NCBI GenBank assembly: GCA_029027985.1
Contig: CP119076.1
Location: 2,726,422-2,790,421 of the forward strand
Direction of reading: 5' to 3'
Source: Klebsiella aerogenes
Lineage (GTDB): Bacteria; Pseudomonadota; Gammaproteobacteria; Enterobacterales; Enterobacteriaceae
Length of the DNA stretch: 64,000 nt
Positions 1 through 7,405 of this stretch are shown here, one piece after another. The stretch's first letter is position 1. Each line of letters starts with the position of its first letter. The notes under the pieces were generated by a model that searched no databases, was not told where the DNA came from, and was given only the letters and a program-made list of their open reading frames with translations. The position numbers and the translations under genes are program-made.

Positions 1-1
1 A

Positions 2-259
2 GCCATGGATGAACTGCGTACCGAATCGGAAGCGCAACTGCGCGAACTGGCCAAAGGGTTCTCCATCCCGGAAGACAGAATGCATTTCCACGTGGCAGAA
101 GGCTCGCCAAAAGACAAGATTCTGGCGCTGGCTAAATCGTTGCCCGCCGATCTGGTTATTATCGCTTCGCATCGCCCGGACATTACCACCTACCTGCTGG
201 GTTCTAATGCCGCAGCGGTGGTACGCCATGCCGAATGTTCGGTACTGGTCGTCAGGTAA
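2..259 (+). CDS. uspF: Universal stress protein F, C-terminal part (5' end outside window)
   Basis: This is the last ~85 residues of a universal stress protein; the frame is open at the window edge, so the N-terminal half is cut off by the window and not by mutation. The end contains the [19 protein letters not shown] block, the family's nucleotide-binding G-x(9)-G-S/T-type loop and final beta strand, and it matches E. coli UspF closely from about residue 60 onward. UspF is a small cytoplasmic ATP-binding stress protein. In E. coli the gene lies on the other side of the Rac prophage from ttcA, which agrees with the integrase remnant found further on. Confidence 0.93.
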   Translation, partial: AMDELRTESEAQLRELAKGFSIPEDRMHFHVAEGSPKDKILALAKSLPADLVIIASHRPDITTYLLGSNAAAVVRHAECSVLVVR

Positions 260-288
260 CGCCTTCTGAGAAGGTGGCTTGTGAGAAT

Positions 289-306
289 GCCCCCTGTAAG
301 GGGGGC
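289..306 (+). terminator. Hairpin downstream of uspF
   Basis: A 6-bp G/C stem (gccccc / gggggc) with a 6-base loop lies 30 bases after the uspF stop. The following tail (tattgtcac) is only weakly T-rich, so termination is likely but not certain. Confidence 0.5.
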
Positions 307-325
307 TATTGTCACTTTCCGCTTA

Positions 326-430
326 CTACTCTAGCAATTCCATCTGCTGTTCATGCGTTTGTTCCGTTTTCTCCTGATGCCGCACATATCGTCTGATAAT
401 TTCCTCGTTCACACCGACGGTATCTACAAA
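326..430 (-). pseudogene. C-terminal remnant of an IS200/IS605-type TnpA transposase
   Basis: Read on the minus strand, about 34 codons encode FVDTVGVNEEIIRRYVRHQ followed by a glutamine/glutamate-rich tail and a stop. This resembles the C-terminal helix of IS200/IS605 Y1 transposases, where a ...GVNEE..I..Y...Q segment follows the catalytic tyrosine helix. The rest of the gene is missing; upstream sequence switches abruptly into an IS3-type fragment. It is a fossil with no activity expected. Confidence 0.6.
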
Positions 431-433
431 GTT

Positions 434-534
434 AGACTGACCCCACCCCGGTAGACATATTTGACGCTCCAGCCTGCTTCGACGGACTTTAGCACGGTGA
501 TGATCTGGTGTTCAGTAAATCGGGCTTTGCGCAT
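434..534 (-). pseudogene. N-terminal remnant of IS3-family OrfA
   Basis: On the minus strand an ATG preceded by AAGGAGATCGCC begins a peptide starting MRKARFTEHQIITVLKSVEA, the typical start of an IS3-family (IS51/IS407-like) OrfA helix-turn-helix protein. After about 28 codons the match breaks off (VKYVYRGGVSL) and runs into the IS200-like fragment. The matching C-terminal part of an OrfA of this type lies about 2 kb away at 2470-2650, on the same strand but in the wrong order for a simple insertion. Confidence 0.65.
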
Positions 535-712
535 GGCGATCTCCTTAAAGGACATATTCAGTATGTTGGAAGATCTCTAAAAGTGAATGATTCGCCTTAC
601 CGAAATACTTACATGTTTTTAACCGTGAATTACAATGTAACAACATATCCCTATTCATAAATCATAAAACATCTACAATTTGTTCAAACTTCTCTCTTAG
701 TTGGTGATTCTC

Positions 713-1744
713 ATGCGTATTTCATACATAGTATTTATAACCACGTTGATGCTGAGTACCTATAGCACCGCATCGTTCGCCTCGGCAAATACCTGTTCTA
801 CAACGTATGATATGAAGTTTGTGCGTTCACAAATCCAAAAAGTTAAGAGCTCAGATGCCGCGCTTTCACCTTCGGCCATGCAGCATGTGCATACCGAAGG
901 TTTGTTACCAGGCCAGGGCATTCATGATCAAAGCATTCAAGCAGAGAAAGACCTGAGATTGATGCAAGTAAGCGCTGTAGCCTGGAGAAATGGTATGGGA
1001 GATGAATGGCTGGATACCGCAAAAAAACACTTGCTTGCATGGGTTGGCATATATCAACCGAACCTCAATCCTATCGATGAAAGTGCATTTGATCAAATGA
1101 TTCAAACTTATTCAATTGTGAAGCCCAGTCTATCTGAAGAACAAAGAAGAACTATCAACAAATATTTCTATGACTGGGCAAGTGAATATATTTCTCAGAT
1201 GAACAATGCACCAAACAAAAGTACATGGTCTAATAACTGGCAAAGCCACAGAGTGAAATTGATAACCTTGATGGCAGTTGCTACAAACAATGATCATCTC
1301 TTTGCTGAATCAAGACGTTTATTCCAGAAACAAATTAACGCAAATATTGATAGTGATGGAGAAACTCTTGATTTCAAGCAGCGCGATGCTATCCACTATG
1401 TTGTTTATGACTTACAGCCATTAGTGCAGGCGGCGCTGGCAGCCAAGAGAATGGGCGAGGACTGGTATCACTGGACCGCTCCTGACGGGGCATCGCTAGC
1501 AAAAGCAGTAAACTGGCTCACACCTTATGTTAACGGGGAGCAGACTCATAATGAATTTGTTAACTCCCGGGTTAAATTCGATGCTGTAAGAAAGCAGGAC
1601 GGCATTAAGGGATTTAATGGCTTATTCCGTCCAGAAATGGCTAAGGAGCTTTATTGGGCCTCATCAGCTTTCGAACCTTCCCTGGCATCATTAGCGCAAA
1701 AACTCTCGCCAACCCCGCCACTATTCATGGACTGGTGTAATTAA
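713..1744 (+). CDS. Secreted alginate-lyase-family (PL5-like) protein
   Basis: A 343-residue protein with a clear signal peptide (hydrophobic residues 4-20, likely cut near SFASA at 21-25) and then one alpha-helical domain resembling the alginate_lyase (PF05426) family. Supporting blocks are NNWQSHR (174-180, holding the N/H pair typical of the catalytic site), DGETLDF (215-221) and RDAIHYVVYDL (224-234). Family members cut uronate polysaccharides by beta-elimination in the periplasm or outside the cell. The ATG at 713 is preferred over the in-frame TTG at 701 because it starts directly at the signal peptide, although the ribosome site is weak. Base composition is much more AT-rich than the flanks and decayed IS pieces sit on both sides, so it looks acquired. 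No transporter or other polysaccharide gene accompanies it. The substrate is unknown. Confidence 0.75.
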   Translation: MRISYIVFITTLMLSTYSTASFASANTCSTTYDMKFVRSQIQKVKSSDAALSPSAMQHVHTEGLLPGQGIHDQSIQAEKDLRLMQVSAVAWRNGMGDEWLDTAKKHLLAWVGIYQPNLNPIDESAFDQMIQTYSIVKPSLSEEQRRTINKYFYDWASEYISQMNNAPNKSTWSNNWQSHRVKLITLMAVATNNDHLFAESRRLFQKQINANIDSDGETLDFKQRDAIHYVVYDLQPLVQAALAAKRMGEDWYHWTAPDGASLAKAVNWLTPYVNGEQTHNEFVNSRVKFDAVRKQDGIKGFNGLFRPEMAKELYWASSAFEPSLASLAQKLSPTPPLFMDWCN

Positions 1745-1929
1745 TCTCAAACCAGACTGAGAAAATAATATCTCGGTCTGGTATTTAATTACAAACTTAG
1801 ACCATAAACATCTTGATAAAATGCCATCAACTTTGCGAGCAATGATGCACCAGCTCTAGCGTTCATCGCGACGATACACAGGGAGAGATCTGACCCTGAC
1901 CCCGAAGATGCCCCAGTCATAATCAGGAA
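1745..1929. other. Intergenic stretch after the lyase gene
   Basis: An AT-rich 3' flank of the lyase gene passes into sequence containing ctgaccctgaccccg, similar to the tgacccca sequence near the IS3 OrfA fragment at 438. It may be an eroded IS3 end. No convincing gene is seen. Confidence 0.4.
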
Positions 1930-2650
1930 TAACCGACCTCATGTTGGTTGCATATTCTGGCAACCGGCAGATTTCTCGGCGAATTCAGATCTGTTATCGG
2001 TTTTCAACAACTGAGGTAAGGGCCGTCTGAGCGCGATGCTGTTCAGCATTCTGCCACTTCTGTTAAACGCAGATTTTGTCCCATGCAGATCTCCAGGCAT
2101 TCGCGAGTATACTGGTCGATAGCTGTCAGCAGGCGCAGCCGTCGCCCGTTAAACAGGGCGTCAGAAACAAAGTCCATGCCCAGACATGATTCGGATACAG
2201 CCCCTGTTCGCTGTAAAGCCGGTAAATCCTTTTGTGGTTATCGCACCAGCCTTCCCACCTGAGCATCACGTGTACCCGGCGGTAACCGTAATGCACCCAG
2301 GTTTCGGTGATCTCACGGATGCGCAGCCGCAGTACGCTGTCGTCAGTGGCCACAGAACGATAGCAAAACGAGCTGCGGCTGACCCGCAGCGCAAAACAGA
2401 CCTGTCTCTCACTGGCACCGTAGCGGACCAGCAAATCCCTGCCCCACTCGCGCAGGCGTGCTAGCGTCAGCTCTTTTTTGCCAGCACGTCCTGCAGCATG
2501 GTCTTGTTGAGGCTCAGATCGGCAACCAGCTTCTTCAGTCGCAGGTTTTCCTCTTCCAACTGGCGTATGTGCTTCAGCTCAGAGGGCGAAATGCCACCGT
2601 ATTTCTTGCGCCACGTATAGAACGTGGCATCGAAGTTACCGTAAAGCTCT
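1930..2650 (-). pseudogene. Decayed IS3-family element: OrfA C-terminus and OrfB with frameshifts
   Basis: Minus-strand reading from 2650 gives the OrfA end ([18 protein letters not shown]..., a leucine-zipper-like [11 protein letters not shown], then ...LQDVLAKK), followed by OrfB (RYGASERQVCFALRVSRSSF, then YGYRRVHVMLRWEGW). Near 2170 the frame shifts to MDFVSDALFNGRRLRLLTAIDQY, the DDE region with its first Asp. Near 1990-2030 a last piece reads LLKTDNRSEF, around the second Asp. The 3' end with the catalytic Glu and the inverted repeats is missing. It is an IS3 family (IS407/IS51-like) fossil and cannot transpose. Confidence 0.8.
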
Positions 2651-2651
2651 A

Positions 2652-2845
2652 ATGGCGCGAACTAGTCCTGGAGCCCGGCAGATTGAAAGCCACCGGCAAG
2701 TGGCATGGGTAGAAGGTATTCACTTTAAAAGAGTATCTCCTTCTGGCAGAAAAACTTTACGTGAGGCTACATGTACAACTATCCGGAAATAAATTTATCC
2801 AAGATTAGTAAAATGGCAAAACCACCTACAGGCGTAGAGGTTTGA
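2652..2845 (+). pseudogene. Broken phage excisionase-like remnant
   Basis: An ATG at 2652 opens a 46-codon frame containing [20 protein letters not shown], which resembles the wing region of small phage excisionases. The expected continuation ([14 protein letters not shown]) is found one frame away from about 2772, so a one-base shift has broken it. It lies immediately before the integrase remnant, the usual xis-int order. The 5' part appears to be lost at the junction with the IS3 remnant. The family assignment is from memory of such proteins and is moderately sure. Confidence 0.5.
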
Positions 2846-3177
2846 GGTAATAGAAGCCACGGCGACGGAACGGCAAACAAAAGCCCTGCTATTCGCGTAG
2901 TAGCATTGGGAGCAGATGGGAAGCTGCAGTAAAACGCGCTGGCATTCGTCGCAGGAATCCGTACCATACGCGGCATACTTTTGCCTGCTGGCTTCTGTCG
3001 GCTGGTGCAAACCCGTCTTTTATAGACAATCAGATGGGGCATGAAAACGCGCAAATGGTGTACGAAGTTTATAGTACATGGATAGAAGAGATGAACGGCG
3101 ACCAGGTTTCTATGTTGAATTCCCGGCTTGGGCTTTGCCCCCTATATGCCTCTTTTGGATTTAGAGAACAGATATAA
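2813..3177 (+). pseudogene. Internally deleted Rac-type (IntR-like) tyrosine integrase
   Basis: The first ten codons from the ATG at 2813 (MAKPPTGVEV) match the N-terminus of Rac IntR-type integrases. They are followed within a few bases by the C-terminal part (from about 2863: RRNGKQKPCYS, then RWEAAVKRAGIRRRNPYHTR, HTFACWLLSAGAN and QMGHENAQMVYEVYSTW). About 300 internal codons are missing. The box II HTRH and the tyrosine motif MVYEVY survive, but the catalytic core arm and first Arg are gone. The remaining frame runs to TAA at 3175-3177, whose last base is the A of the ttcA start codon. It marks a former Rac-like prophage or island attached at ttcA. Confidence 0.82.
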
Positions 3178-4112
3178 TGCAAGAAAATCAAGAAATTAGC
3201 AAAAAAGAAAAATACAACATCGACAAACTGCAGAAACGTCTGCGCCGGAATGTCGGTGAAGCGATCGCCGACTTCAACATGATTGAAGATGGCGACCGCA
3301 TTATGGTCTGTCTTTCCGGCGGCAAAGATAGCTACACCATGCTGGAAATTCTGCGTAGCCTGCAGAAAAGCGCGCCGATCTCCTTCTCGCTGATTGCCGT
3401 TAACCTCGACCAGAAGCAACCAGGCTTCCCGGAGCACATTCTGCCAGAGTATCTGGAGCAGTTGGGCGTCGAATACAAAATTGTCGAAGAAAACACTTAC
3501 GGCATCGTGAAAGAGAAGATCCCGGAAGGTAAAACCACCTGTTCCCTGTGCTCTCGTCTGCGCCGCGGCATCCTTTACCGCACCGCGACCGAACTGGGCG
3601 CGACTAAAATCGCCCTCGGCCACCATCGCGACGACATCCTGCAGACCCTGTTCCTCAACATGTTCTACGGCGGCAAAATGAAAGGTATGCCGCCGAAGCT
3701 GATGAGCGATGATGGCAAGCACATCGTTATCCGCCCGCTGGCCTACTGCCGCGAAAAAGATATTGAGCGTTTCTCGCAGGCCAAAGGCTTCCCGATCATT
3801 CCTTGTAACCTGTGTGGTTCCCAGCCGAACCTGCAACGCCAGGTGATCGCCGATATGCTGCGCGATTGGGATAAACGCTATCCTGGCCGGATCGAAACGA
3901 TGTTCAGCGCGATGCAGAACGTGGTGCCGTCGCACCTGAGTGATGTCAATTTGTTTGATTTTAAAGCGATCACCCACGGCTCTGCGGTGGTTGACGGCGG
4001 CGATCTGGCATTTGACCGCGAAGAGATCCCACTGCAGCCTGCGGGCTGGCAGCCGGAAGAAGAAGAGACTCAGTTAGATGAACTGCGTCTGAACGTGGTT
4101 GAAGTGAAATAA
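3177..4112 (+). CDS. ttcA: tRNA cytidine(32) 2-sulfurtransferase TtcA
   Basis: This 311-residue enzyme thiolates C32 of tRNAs to 2-thiocytidine, using ATP and sulfur delivered via cysteine desulfurase. The PP-loop SGGKDS is at residues 47-52, the CSLC pair follows TTC at about 122-125 and a third conserved Cys lies in IPCNLCG; together these bind the Fe-S cluster. Length and sequence match E. coli TtcA almost throughout. The ATG overlaps the stop of the integrase remnant by one base, so its native upstream region was replaced or reshaped by prophage insertion and excision. It converges with dbpA across a shared hairpin. Confidence 0.97.
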   Translation: MQENQEISKKEKYNIDKLQKRLRRNVGEAIADFNMIEDGDRIMVCLSGGKDSYTMLEILRSLQKSAPISFSLIAVNLDQKQPGFPEHILPEYLEQLGVEYKIVEENTYGIVKEKIPEGKTTCSLCSRLRRGILYRTATELGATKIALGHHRDDILQTLFLNMFYGGKMKGMPPKLMSDDGKHIVIRPLAYCREKDIERFSQAKGFPIIPCNLCGSQPNLQRQVIADMLRDWDKRYPGRIETMFSAMQNVVPSHLSDVNLFDFKAITHGSAVVDGGDLAFDREEIPLQPAGWQPEEEETQLDELRLNVVEVK

Positions 4113-4119
4113 TACTAAC

Positions 4120-4145
4120 GCGTCTCAGGCAATCGCCCGAGACGC
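4120..4145. terminator. Shared terminator between ttcA and dbpA
   Basis: An 11-bp stem with one mismatch (gcgtctcaggc / gcccgagacgc) and loop aatc lies between the convergent genes. It is followed on the plus strand by tttcttg, with only a weak A-rich stretch for the other direction. Confidence 0.7.
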
Positions 4146-4159
4146 TTTCTTGCCCGCCC

Positions 4160-5533
4160 TTACTTCAGCAGACGTACGCGGCAGGACTTGCCCTTGATCT
4201 TGCCATTTTGCAGTTGCTTATACGCTTTCTGCGCCACTCCCTGACGGATTGCGACATAGACATGCGCGGGATGCACGTTAATCTTACCGATATCCGCACC
4301 ATCAAATCCCATATCGCCAGTTAACGCGCCCAGCACATCGCCCGGACGCATTTTCGCCTTCTTGCCGCCATCGATACACAAGGTCGCCATTTCCGCCTGC
4401 AGCGGCGCAATGTGGCTGCCCGTCGGCGCATTGACCCAGTTCAGCTTTATTTGCAGCATTTCCGCGAGAATATTGGCGCGCTGTGCCTCTTCCGGCGCAC
4501 AGAAGCTAATCGCCAGCCCGCGCTCGCCTGCACGGGCGGTACGGCCAATGCGGTGAACGTGAACTTCCGGATCCCACGCCAGCTCAAAGTTAACCACCAG
4601 CTCCAGCGATTTGATATCCAGTCCACGCGCCGCGACATCGGTGGCCACCAGTACACGAGCACTGCCGTTGGCAAAACGCACCAACGTCTGGTCGCGGTCA
4701 CGTTGTTCCAGATCGCCATGCAGCGACAGTGCGCTCTGCCCGGCGGCGTTTAGCGCATCGCAGACAGCCTGGCAATCGCGTTTGGTATTGCAAAACACCA
4801 CGCAGGACGCTGGCTGATGCTGGCTGAGCAATTTCTGCAGCAGCGAGATTTTGCTATGCCGGGAGACATCGAAGAACTGCTGTTCGATGGCTGGCAACGC
4901 ATCAACGCTATCAATTTCAATCGTTTGCGGGTCTTGCTGCACCCGGCCGCTAATCGCCGCAATCGCCTCCGGCCAGGTGGCGGAGAACAGCAAGGTCTGG
5001 CGCGAAGCTGGCGCAAAACGAATCACTTCATCGATGGCGTCGCTGAAGCCCATATCAAGCATACGATCAGCTTCATCCATCACCAGCGTTTGCAGGGCAT
5101 CCAACGATACGGTGCCCTTCTGCAGATGATCGAGCAGGCGACCGGGCGTGGCGACGATAATATGCGGCGCGTGTTGTAAGGAATCACGCTGCGCGCCGAA
5201 AGGCTGACCGCCGCAGAGCGTTAAAATCTTAATGTTCGGCAGGAAGCGCGCCAGGCGGCGCAGCTCGCCGGCAACCTGATCCGCCAGTTCGCGGGTCGGG
5301 CACAGCACCAGTGATTGGGTCTGGAACAGACCGGCGTCAACGTGTTGCAGCAATCCCAGACCAAAGGCCGCCGTTTTACCGCTGCCGGTTTTCGCCTGTA
5401 CACGTACATCCTGCCCCGCCAGGATCGCAGGCAATGCGGCGGCTTGCACCGGCGTCATCGCGTGGTATCCCAATTCGTTGAGGTTGTTCAGTTGAGCTTC
5501 GGGCAAAAGGTTCAGTGTTGAAAAAGCGGTCAC
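4160..5533 (-). CDS. dbpA: ATP-dependent RNA helicase DbpA
   Basis: A DEAD-box helicase that binds hairpin 92 of 23S rRNA and helps late 50S assembly. Walker A AKTGSGKT, PTRELADQV, DEAD (VMDEAD), SAT, DVAARGLD and HRIGRTARAG are all present, followed by the ~75-residue DbpA RNA-binding domain (GDVLGALTGDMGFDGADIGK ...). Starting at the GTG at 5533 gives 457 residues, the E. coli length, with GAGAAA upstream. An in-frame ATG at 5548 overlaps the stop of the upstream proline-rich ORF as TAATG and could serve as a coupled start, adding five residues. Confidence 0.96.
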   Translation of the reverse strand: MTAFSTLNLLPEAQLNNLNELGYHAMTPVQAAALPAILAGQDVRVQAKTGSGKTAAFGLGLLQHVDAGLFQTQSLVLCPTRELADQVAGELRRLARFLPNIKILTLCGGQPFGAQRDSLQHAPHIIVATPGRLLDHLQKGTVSLDALQTLVMDEADRMLDMGFSDAIDEVIRFAPASRQTLLFSATWPEAIAAISGRVQQDPQTIEIDSVDALPAIEQQFFDVSRHSKISLLQKLLSQHQPASCVVFCNTKRDCQAVCDALNAAGQSALSLHGDLEQRDRDQTLVRFANGSARVLVATDVAARGLDIKSLELVVNFELAWDPEVHVHRIGRTARAGERGLAISFCAPEEAQRANILAEMLQIKLNWVNAPTGSHIAPLQAEMATLCIDGGKKAKMRPGDVLGALTGDMGFDGADIGKINVHPAHVYVAIRQGVAQKAYKQLQNGKIKGKSCRVRLLK

Positions 5534-5547
5534 AATGTTTTCTCGCA

Positions 5548-5739
5548 TTAAAGGGCGGACAATCTGCAGGCGCGTATCCTCGCAGATCTCCGCTCTTGAT
5601 GCGACAATTTAATCGGTTCATCGTCCGGCGGCGGGTCGGGAAGCGGATGCGGTCGGGGGCGTGGGTCGGGAACCGGCACCGGATCATTTGGCTCAGGCCC
5701 GATTGGGATTGACTGCAACAATAACGCGTCTCTACGCAT
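5548..5739 (-). CDS. Small proline-rich protein upstream of dbpA
   Basis: A 63-codon ORF with an excellent ribosome site (GAGGGGATAAAAT-ATG). The centre is almost only Pro, Asp, Arg and Glu (PEPNDPVPVPDPRPRPHPL, then PDPPPDDEP), so it is probably unstructured. No domain is recognised. It ends in TAA sharing its last A with a possible dbpA ATG (TAATG), suggesting an operon or leader role. A perfect match to the sigma-S extended -10 element (TCTACGCTTAA, 5781-5771) lies 30 bases upstream, just after the FnrS terminator, implying its own stationary-phase promoter. The strong RBS and promoter argue that it is real. Confidence 0.7.
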   Translation of the reverse strand: MRRDALLLQSIPIGPEPNDPVPVPDPRPRPHPLPDPPPDDEPIKLSHQERRSARIRACRLSAL

Positions 5740-5770
5740 ATTTTATCCCCTCTATTTACAGGTCTATTAT

Positions 5771-5781
5771 TTAAGCGTAGA
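5771..5781 (-). promoter_or_regulatory. Sigma-S-type -10 element upstream of the proline-rich ORF
   Basis: The minus strand reads TCTACGCTTAA, an exact match to the sigma-S preferred KCTAYRCTTAA. Initiation a few bases downstream would give a ~30-base leader to the proline-rich ORF and dbpA. The same 11-mer recurs at 7395-7405. Confidence 0.6.
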
Positions 5782-5799
5782 AGTTGGCTGACAGAGAGC

Positions 5800-5921
5800 A
5801 AAAAAAAGCCGACTCAATGAAGTCGGCGTCGTACGAATCAATTGTGCTATGCAGTAATTCAAAAAAGGAAGTAAGACAATATGGAGCGCAACGCCCATCG
5901 CTTGACGTTGCATTCACCTGC
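5800..5921 (-). ncRNA. fnrS: FnrS, FNR-activated Hfq-binding small RNA
   Basis: A 122-nt RNA with the same length and almost the same sequence as E. coli FnrS, in the same place between zntB and dbpA. The 5' end is GCAGGTGAATGCAACGTC. The single-stranded seed regions (GCGTTGCGCTCC and the CTTACTTCCTTTTTTG stretch) are kept. The 3' end is a 7-bp GCCGACT/AGTCGGC hairpin followed by eight T. FnrS is induced without oxygen and represses aerobic functions such as sodB, maeA and folX mRNAs by base pairing. Confidence 0.96.
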
Positions 5922-5956
5922 GAGAGAGATATTGCCCTGAATGGGTAGATGGTTTA

Positions 5957-5970
5957 TTGATTTCGCTCAA
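5957..5970 (-). promoter_or_regulatory. FNR box of the fnrS promoter
   Basis: The minus strand reads TTGAGCGAAATCAA against consensus TTGATNNNNATCAA, one mismatch. Its centre lies about 42 bases before the predicted FnrS 5' end, the class II activator position. The -10 element is AATATC in GGGCAATATCTCTC. Confidence 0.88.
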
Positions 5971-5993
5971 CTATTGCCGGGGTTTGCGGCGCA

Positions 5994-6015
5994 AAATCGC
6001 CTGAAAAGGCGATTT
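5994..6015 (-). terminator. zntB terminator
   Basis: An 8-bp stem aaatcgcc/ggcgattt with a 6-base loop begins directly after the zntB stop. The minus-strand tail is TTTTGCGCC, a short T-run. Confidence 0.65.
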
Positions 6016-6016
6016 C

Positions 6017-7000
6017 TTACAACCATTTACTACGATGTAACCACCAAGTAACACCGCCAATTATAACTACTAACATTACGCAAAAAATTGAAAACCCAAG
6101 ATGCCAACTGTTTCCCGGGATCCCGCCCAGGTTGACGCCAAACAGACCGGTCAGGAAAGTGCTGGGCAGAAACACCATCGCCATCAGCGACATCGTATAA
6201 GTGCGTCGCGACAGCGACTCCTGCATGATCTGCGCGATTTCATCGCTCATGATCGCCGTGCGGGCGATACAGCTATCGATCTCATCCAGGCCGCGCCCCA
6301 GACGCTCGGCAATATCCTGCATCCGTCGCCGCTGATCGTCGCTCATCCACGGCAGGCGTTCACTGGAAAGCCGGGCATAGACGTCGCGCTGCGGAGCCAT
6401 ATAGCGGCGCATCACAATGAGCTGCTTACGCAACAGCGCCAGAAAACCGCGCGGCGGCACCTTCTGATCGAGCAAGTCGTCTTCAAGATCGATAATGCGG
6501 TCATGCAGTTGTTCAATAAATTCGCTGGCGTGATCGGTCAGCATATCGCAAATTTCCACCAGCCAACTGCCGCAGTCCGTCGGCCCATTGCCTTCCCGTA
6601 GGTCACCCAGCACATCATCCAGCGCCAGCACTTTCCGTTGACGGGTGGAGATGATCAGCCGCTCGTCCATATACAGGCGCATCGCCACCAGTTGGTCCGG
6701 GCGCTCATCAGTACTGCCGTTAATGCAGCGCAGGGTAATCAACGCGCCATCGCCGATGCGCGTCACTCGCGGACGGGTACTTTCCCCGGCCAGCGCATCA
6801 CGGATGTTATTTGGCAGCAGCGGCGTCGCGGCCAGCCAGTCGGCGCTGTCGGTATGGGTATAATTGAGATGTAGCCAGCAGGGGTTGCTCTTATCAATGA
6901 TGTCGTTATCGGTCAGCGGTTTCACCCCACCCTGACCGTCGAGCACCCACGCAAAGATGGCGTCCGGTACTTTCAGTTCCGAGCCCTTGATTACGTCCAC
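6017..7000 (-). CDS. zntB: Zinc transporter ZntB (CorA/MIT family)
   Basis: A 327-residue inner-membrane transporter moving Zn2+ (proton-coupled uptake in recent work, efflux in earlier reports). A large cytoplasmic alpha/beta and long-helix domain is followed by two C-terminal membrane helices, with the family's GVN pore motif in [10 protein letters not shown]. The GTG at 7000, preceded by GGGAGGTTCA, gives exactly the E. coli length; the ATG 60 bases further upstream would add 20 unconserved residues. It lies alone, in the same order relative to fnrS as in E. coli. Confidence 0.95.
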   Translation of the reverse strand: MDVIKGSELKVPDAIFAWVLDGQGGVKPLTDNDIIDKSNPCWLHLNYTHTDSADWLAATPLLPNNIRDALAGESTRPRVTRIGDGALITLRCINGSTDERPDQLVAMRLYMDERLIISTRQRKVLALDDVLGDLREGNGPTDCGSWLVEICDMLTDHASEFIEQLHDRIIDLEDDLLDQKVPPRGFLALLRKQLIVMRRYMAPQRDVYARLSSERLPWMSDDQRRRMQDIAERLGRGLDEIDSCIARTAIMSDEIAQIMQESLSRRTYTMSLMAMVFLPSTFLTGLFGVNLGGIPGNSWHLGFSIFCVMLVVIIGGVTWWLHRSKWL

Positions 7001-7202
7001 TGAACCTCCCATTACAATGCCTTCAAAAAGCGATAATAATCCATAAGATACGCTATTCAACTGTGTTTCGCCTTACGGAATCAAGGCGATCACGTAACAA
7101 AAAATCAGTGGCTCCGTTTTTTGAGGTATCCGATGGTATTGCTAATACGATTAGATCCAAATTTCTATGTCTATCACAAACTACCCAGGCCGCCCAAAAG
7201 AG

Positions 7203-7225
7203 AGAACCCGCCGCTGGCGGGTTCT
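7203..7225 (-). terminator. Terminator of the tiny unit upstream of zntB
   Basis: A perfect 10-bp stem agaacccgcc/ggcgggttct with a 3-base loop. On the minus strand it is followed by CTCTTTTGG, a usable T-rich tail; on the plus strand no T-run follows. It would end transcripts starting near 7390. Confidence 0.75.
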
Positions 7226-7313
7226 GGTTGATTCTGACGAGTCGTCGGCTAATCCATATTATTAGCCCGCGCCATACATGATGCTGGCGCCGCGGCGGAT
7301 TAGCGGCACACGT

Positions 7314-7367
7314 TCATTTTTTCTCTTCCGCATACTGGCGGGCATTATCGTGTAAATTTGTGCACAT
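7314..7367 (-). CDS. Possible 17-residue peptide ORF (MCTNLHDNARQYAEEKK)
   Basis: A short frame with a good ribosome site (GGAG, 8 bases before ATG), a charged C-terminus and stop TGA overlapping a second ATG (ATGA). The second frame encodes only MNVCR. A sigma-S-type -10 lies about 30 bases upstream and a strong terminator 90 bases downstream, so the whole unit is near 185 nt. An 8-bp inverted repeat (gctaatcc/ggattagc) encloses the region after MNVCR. It may be a true microprotein, a leader peptide or an sRNA carrying a chance ORF. It is not recognised from any known family. Confidence 0.4.
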   Translation of the reverse strand: MCTNLHDNARQYAEEKK

Positions 7368-7394
7368 GGTTATTACTCCATTGTTATAAGCAAA

Positions 7395-7405
7395 TTAAGC
7401 GTAGA
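7395..7405 (-). promoter_or_regulatory. Sigma-S-type -10 element of the tiny unit
   Basis: The minus strand reads TCTACGCTTAA, an exact fit to KCTAYRCTTAA and identical to the element at 5771-5781. It lies 30 bases after the ROK kinase stop and points toward zntB. Confidence 0.55.

Noticed and set aside
2186-2464. 92-codon plus-strand frame in the IS3 remnant
   Set aside because: Antisense to recognisable OrfB sequence.
3069-3977. 302-codon minus-strand frame opposite ttcA
   Set aside because: Shadow of ttcA in a high-GC gene; low-complexity Phe/His/Gln-rich product, no ribosome site.
7063-7281. 72-codon plus-strand frame upstream of zntB
   Set aside because: No ribosome site and it runs through the minus-strand terminator hairpin; composition not protein-like.
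7311-7322. Programmed frameshift at the A6 run joining MCTN... and MNVCR
   Set aside because: The run is six A after GAG, not a good X-XXY-YYZ slippery heptamer; simple ATGA coupling is enough.
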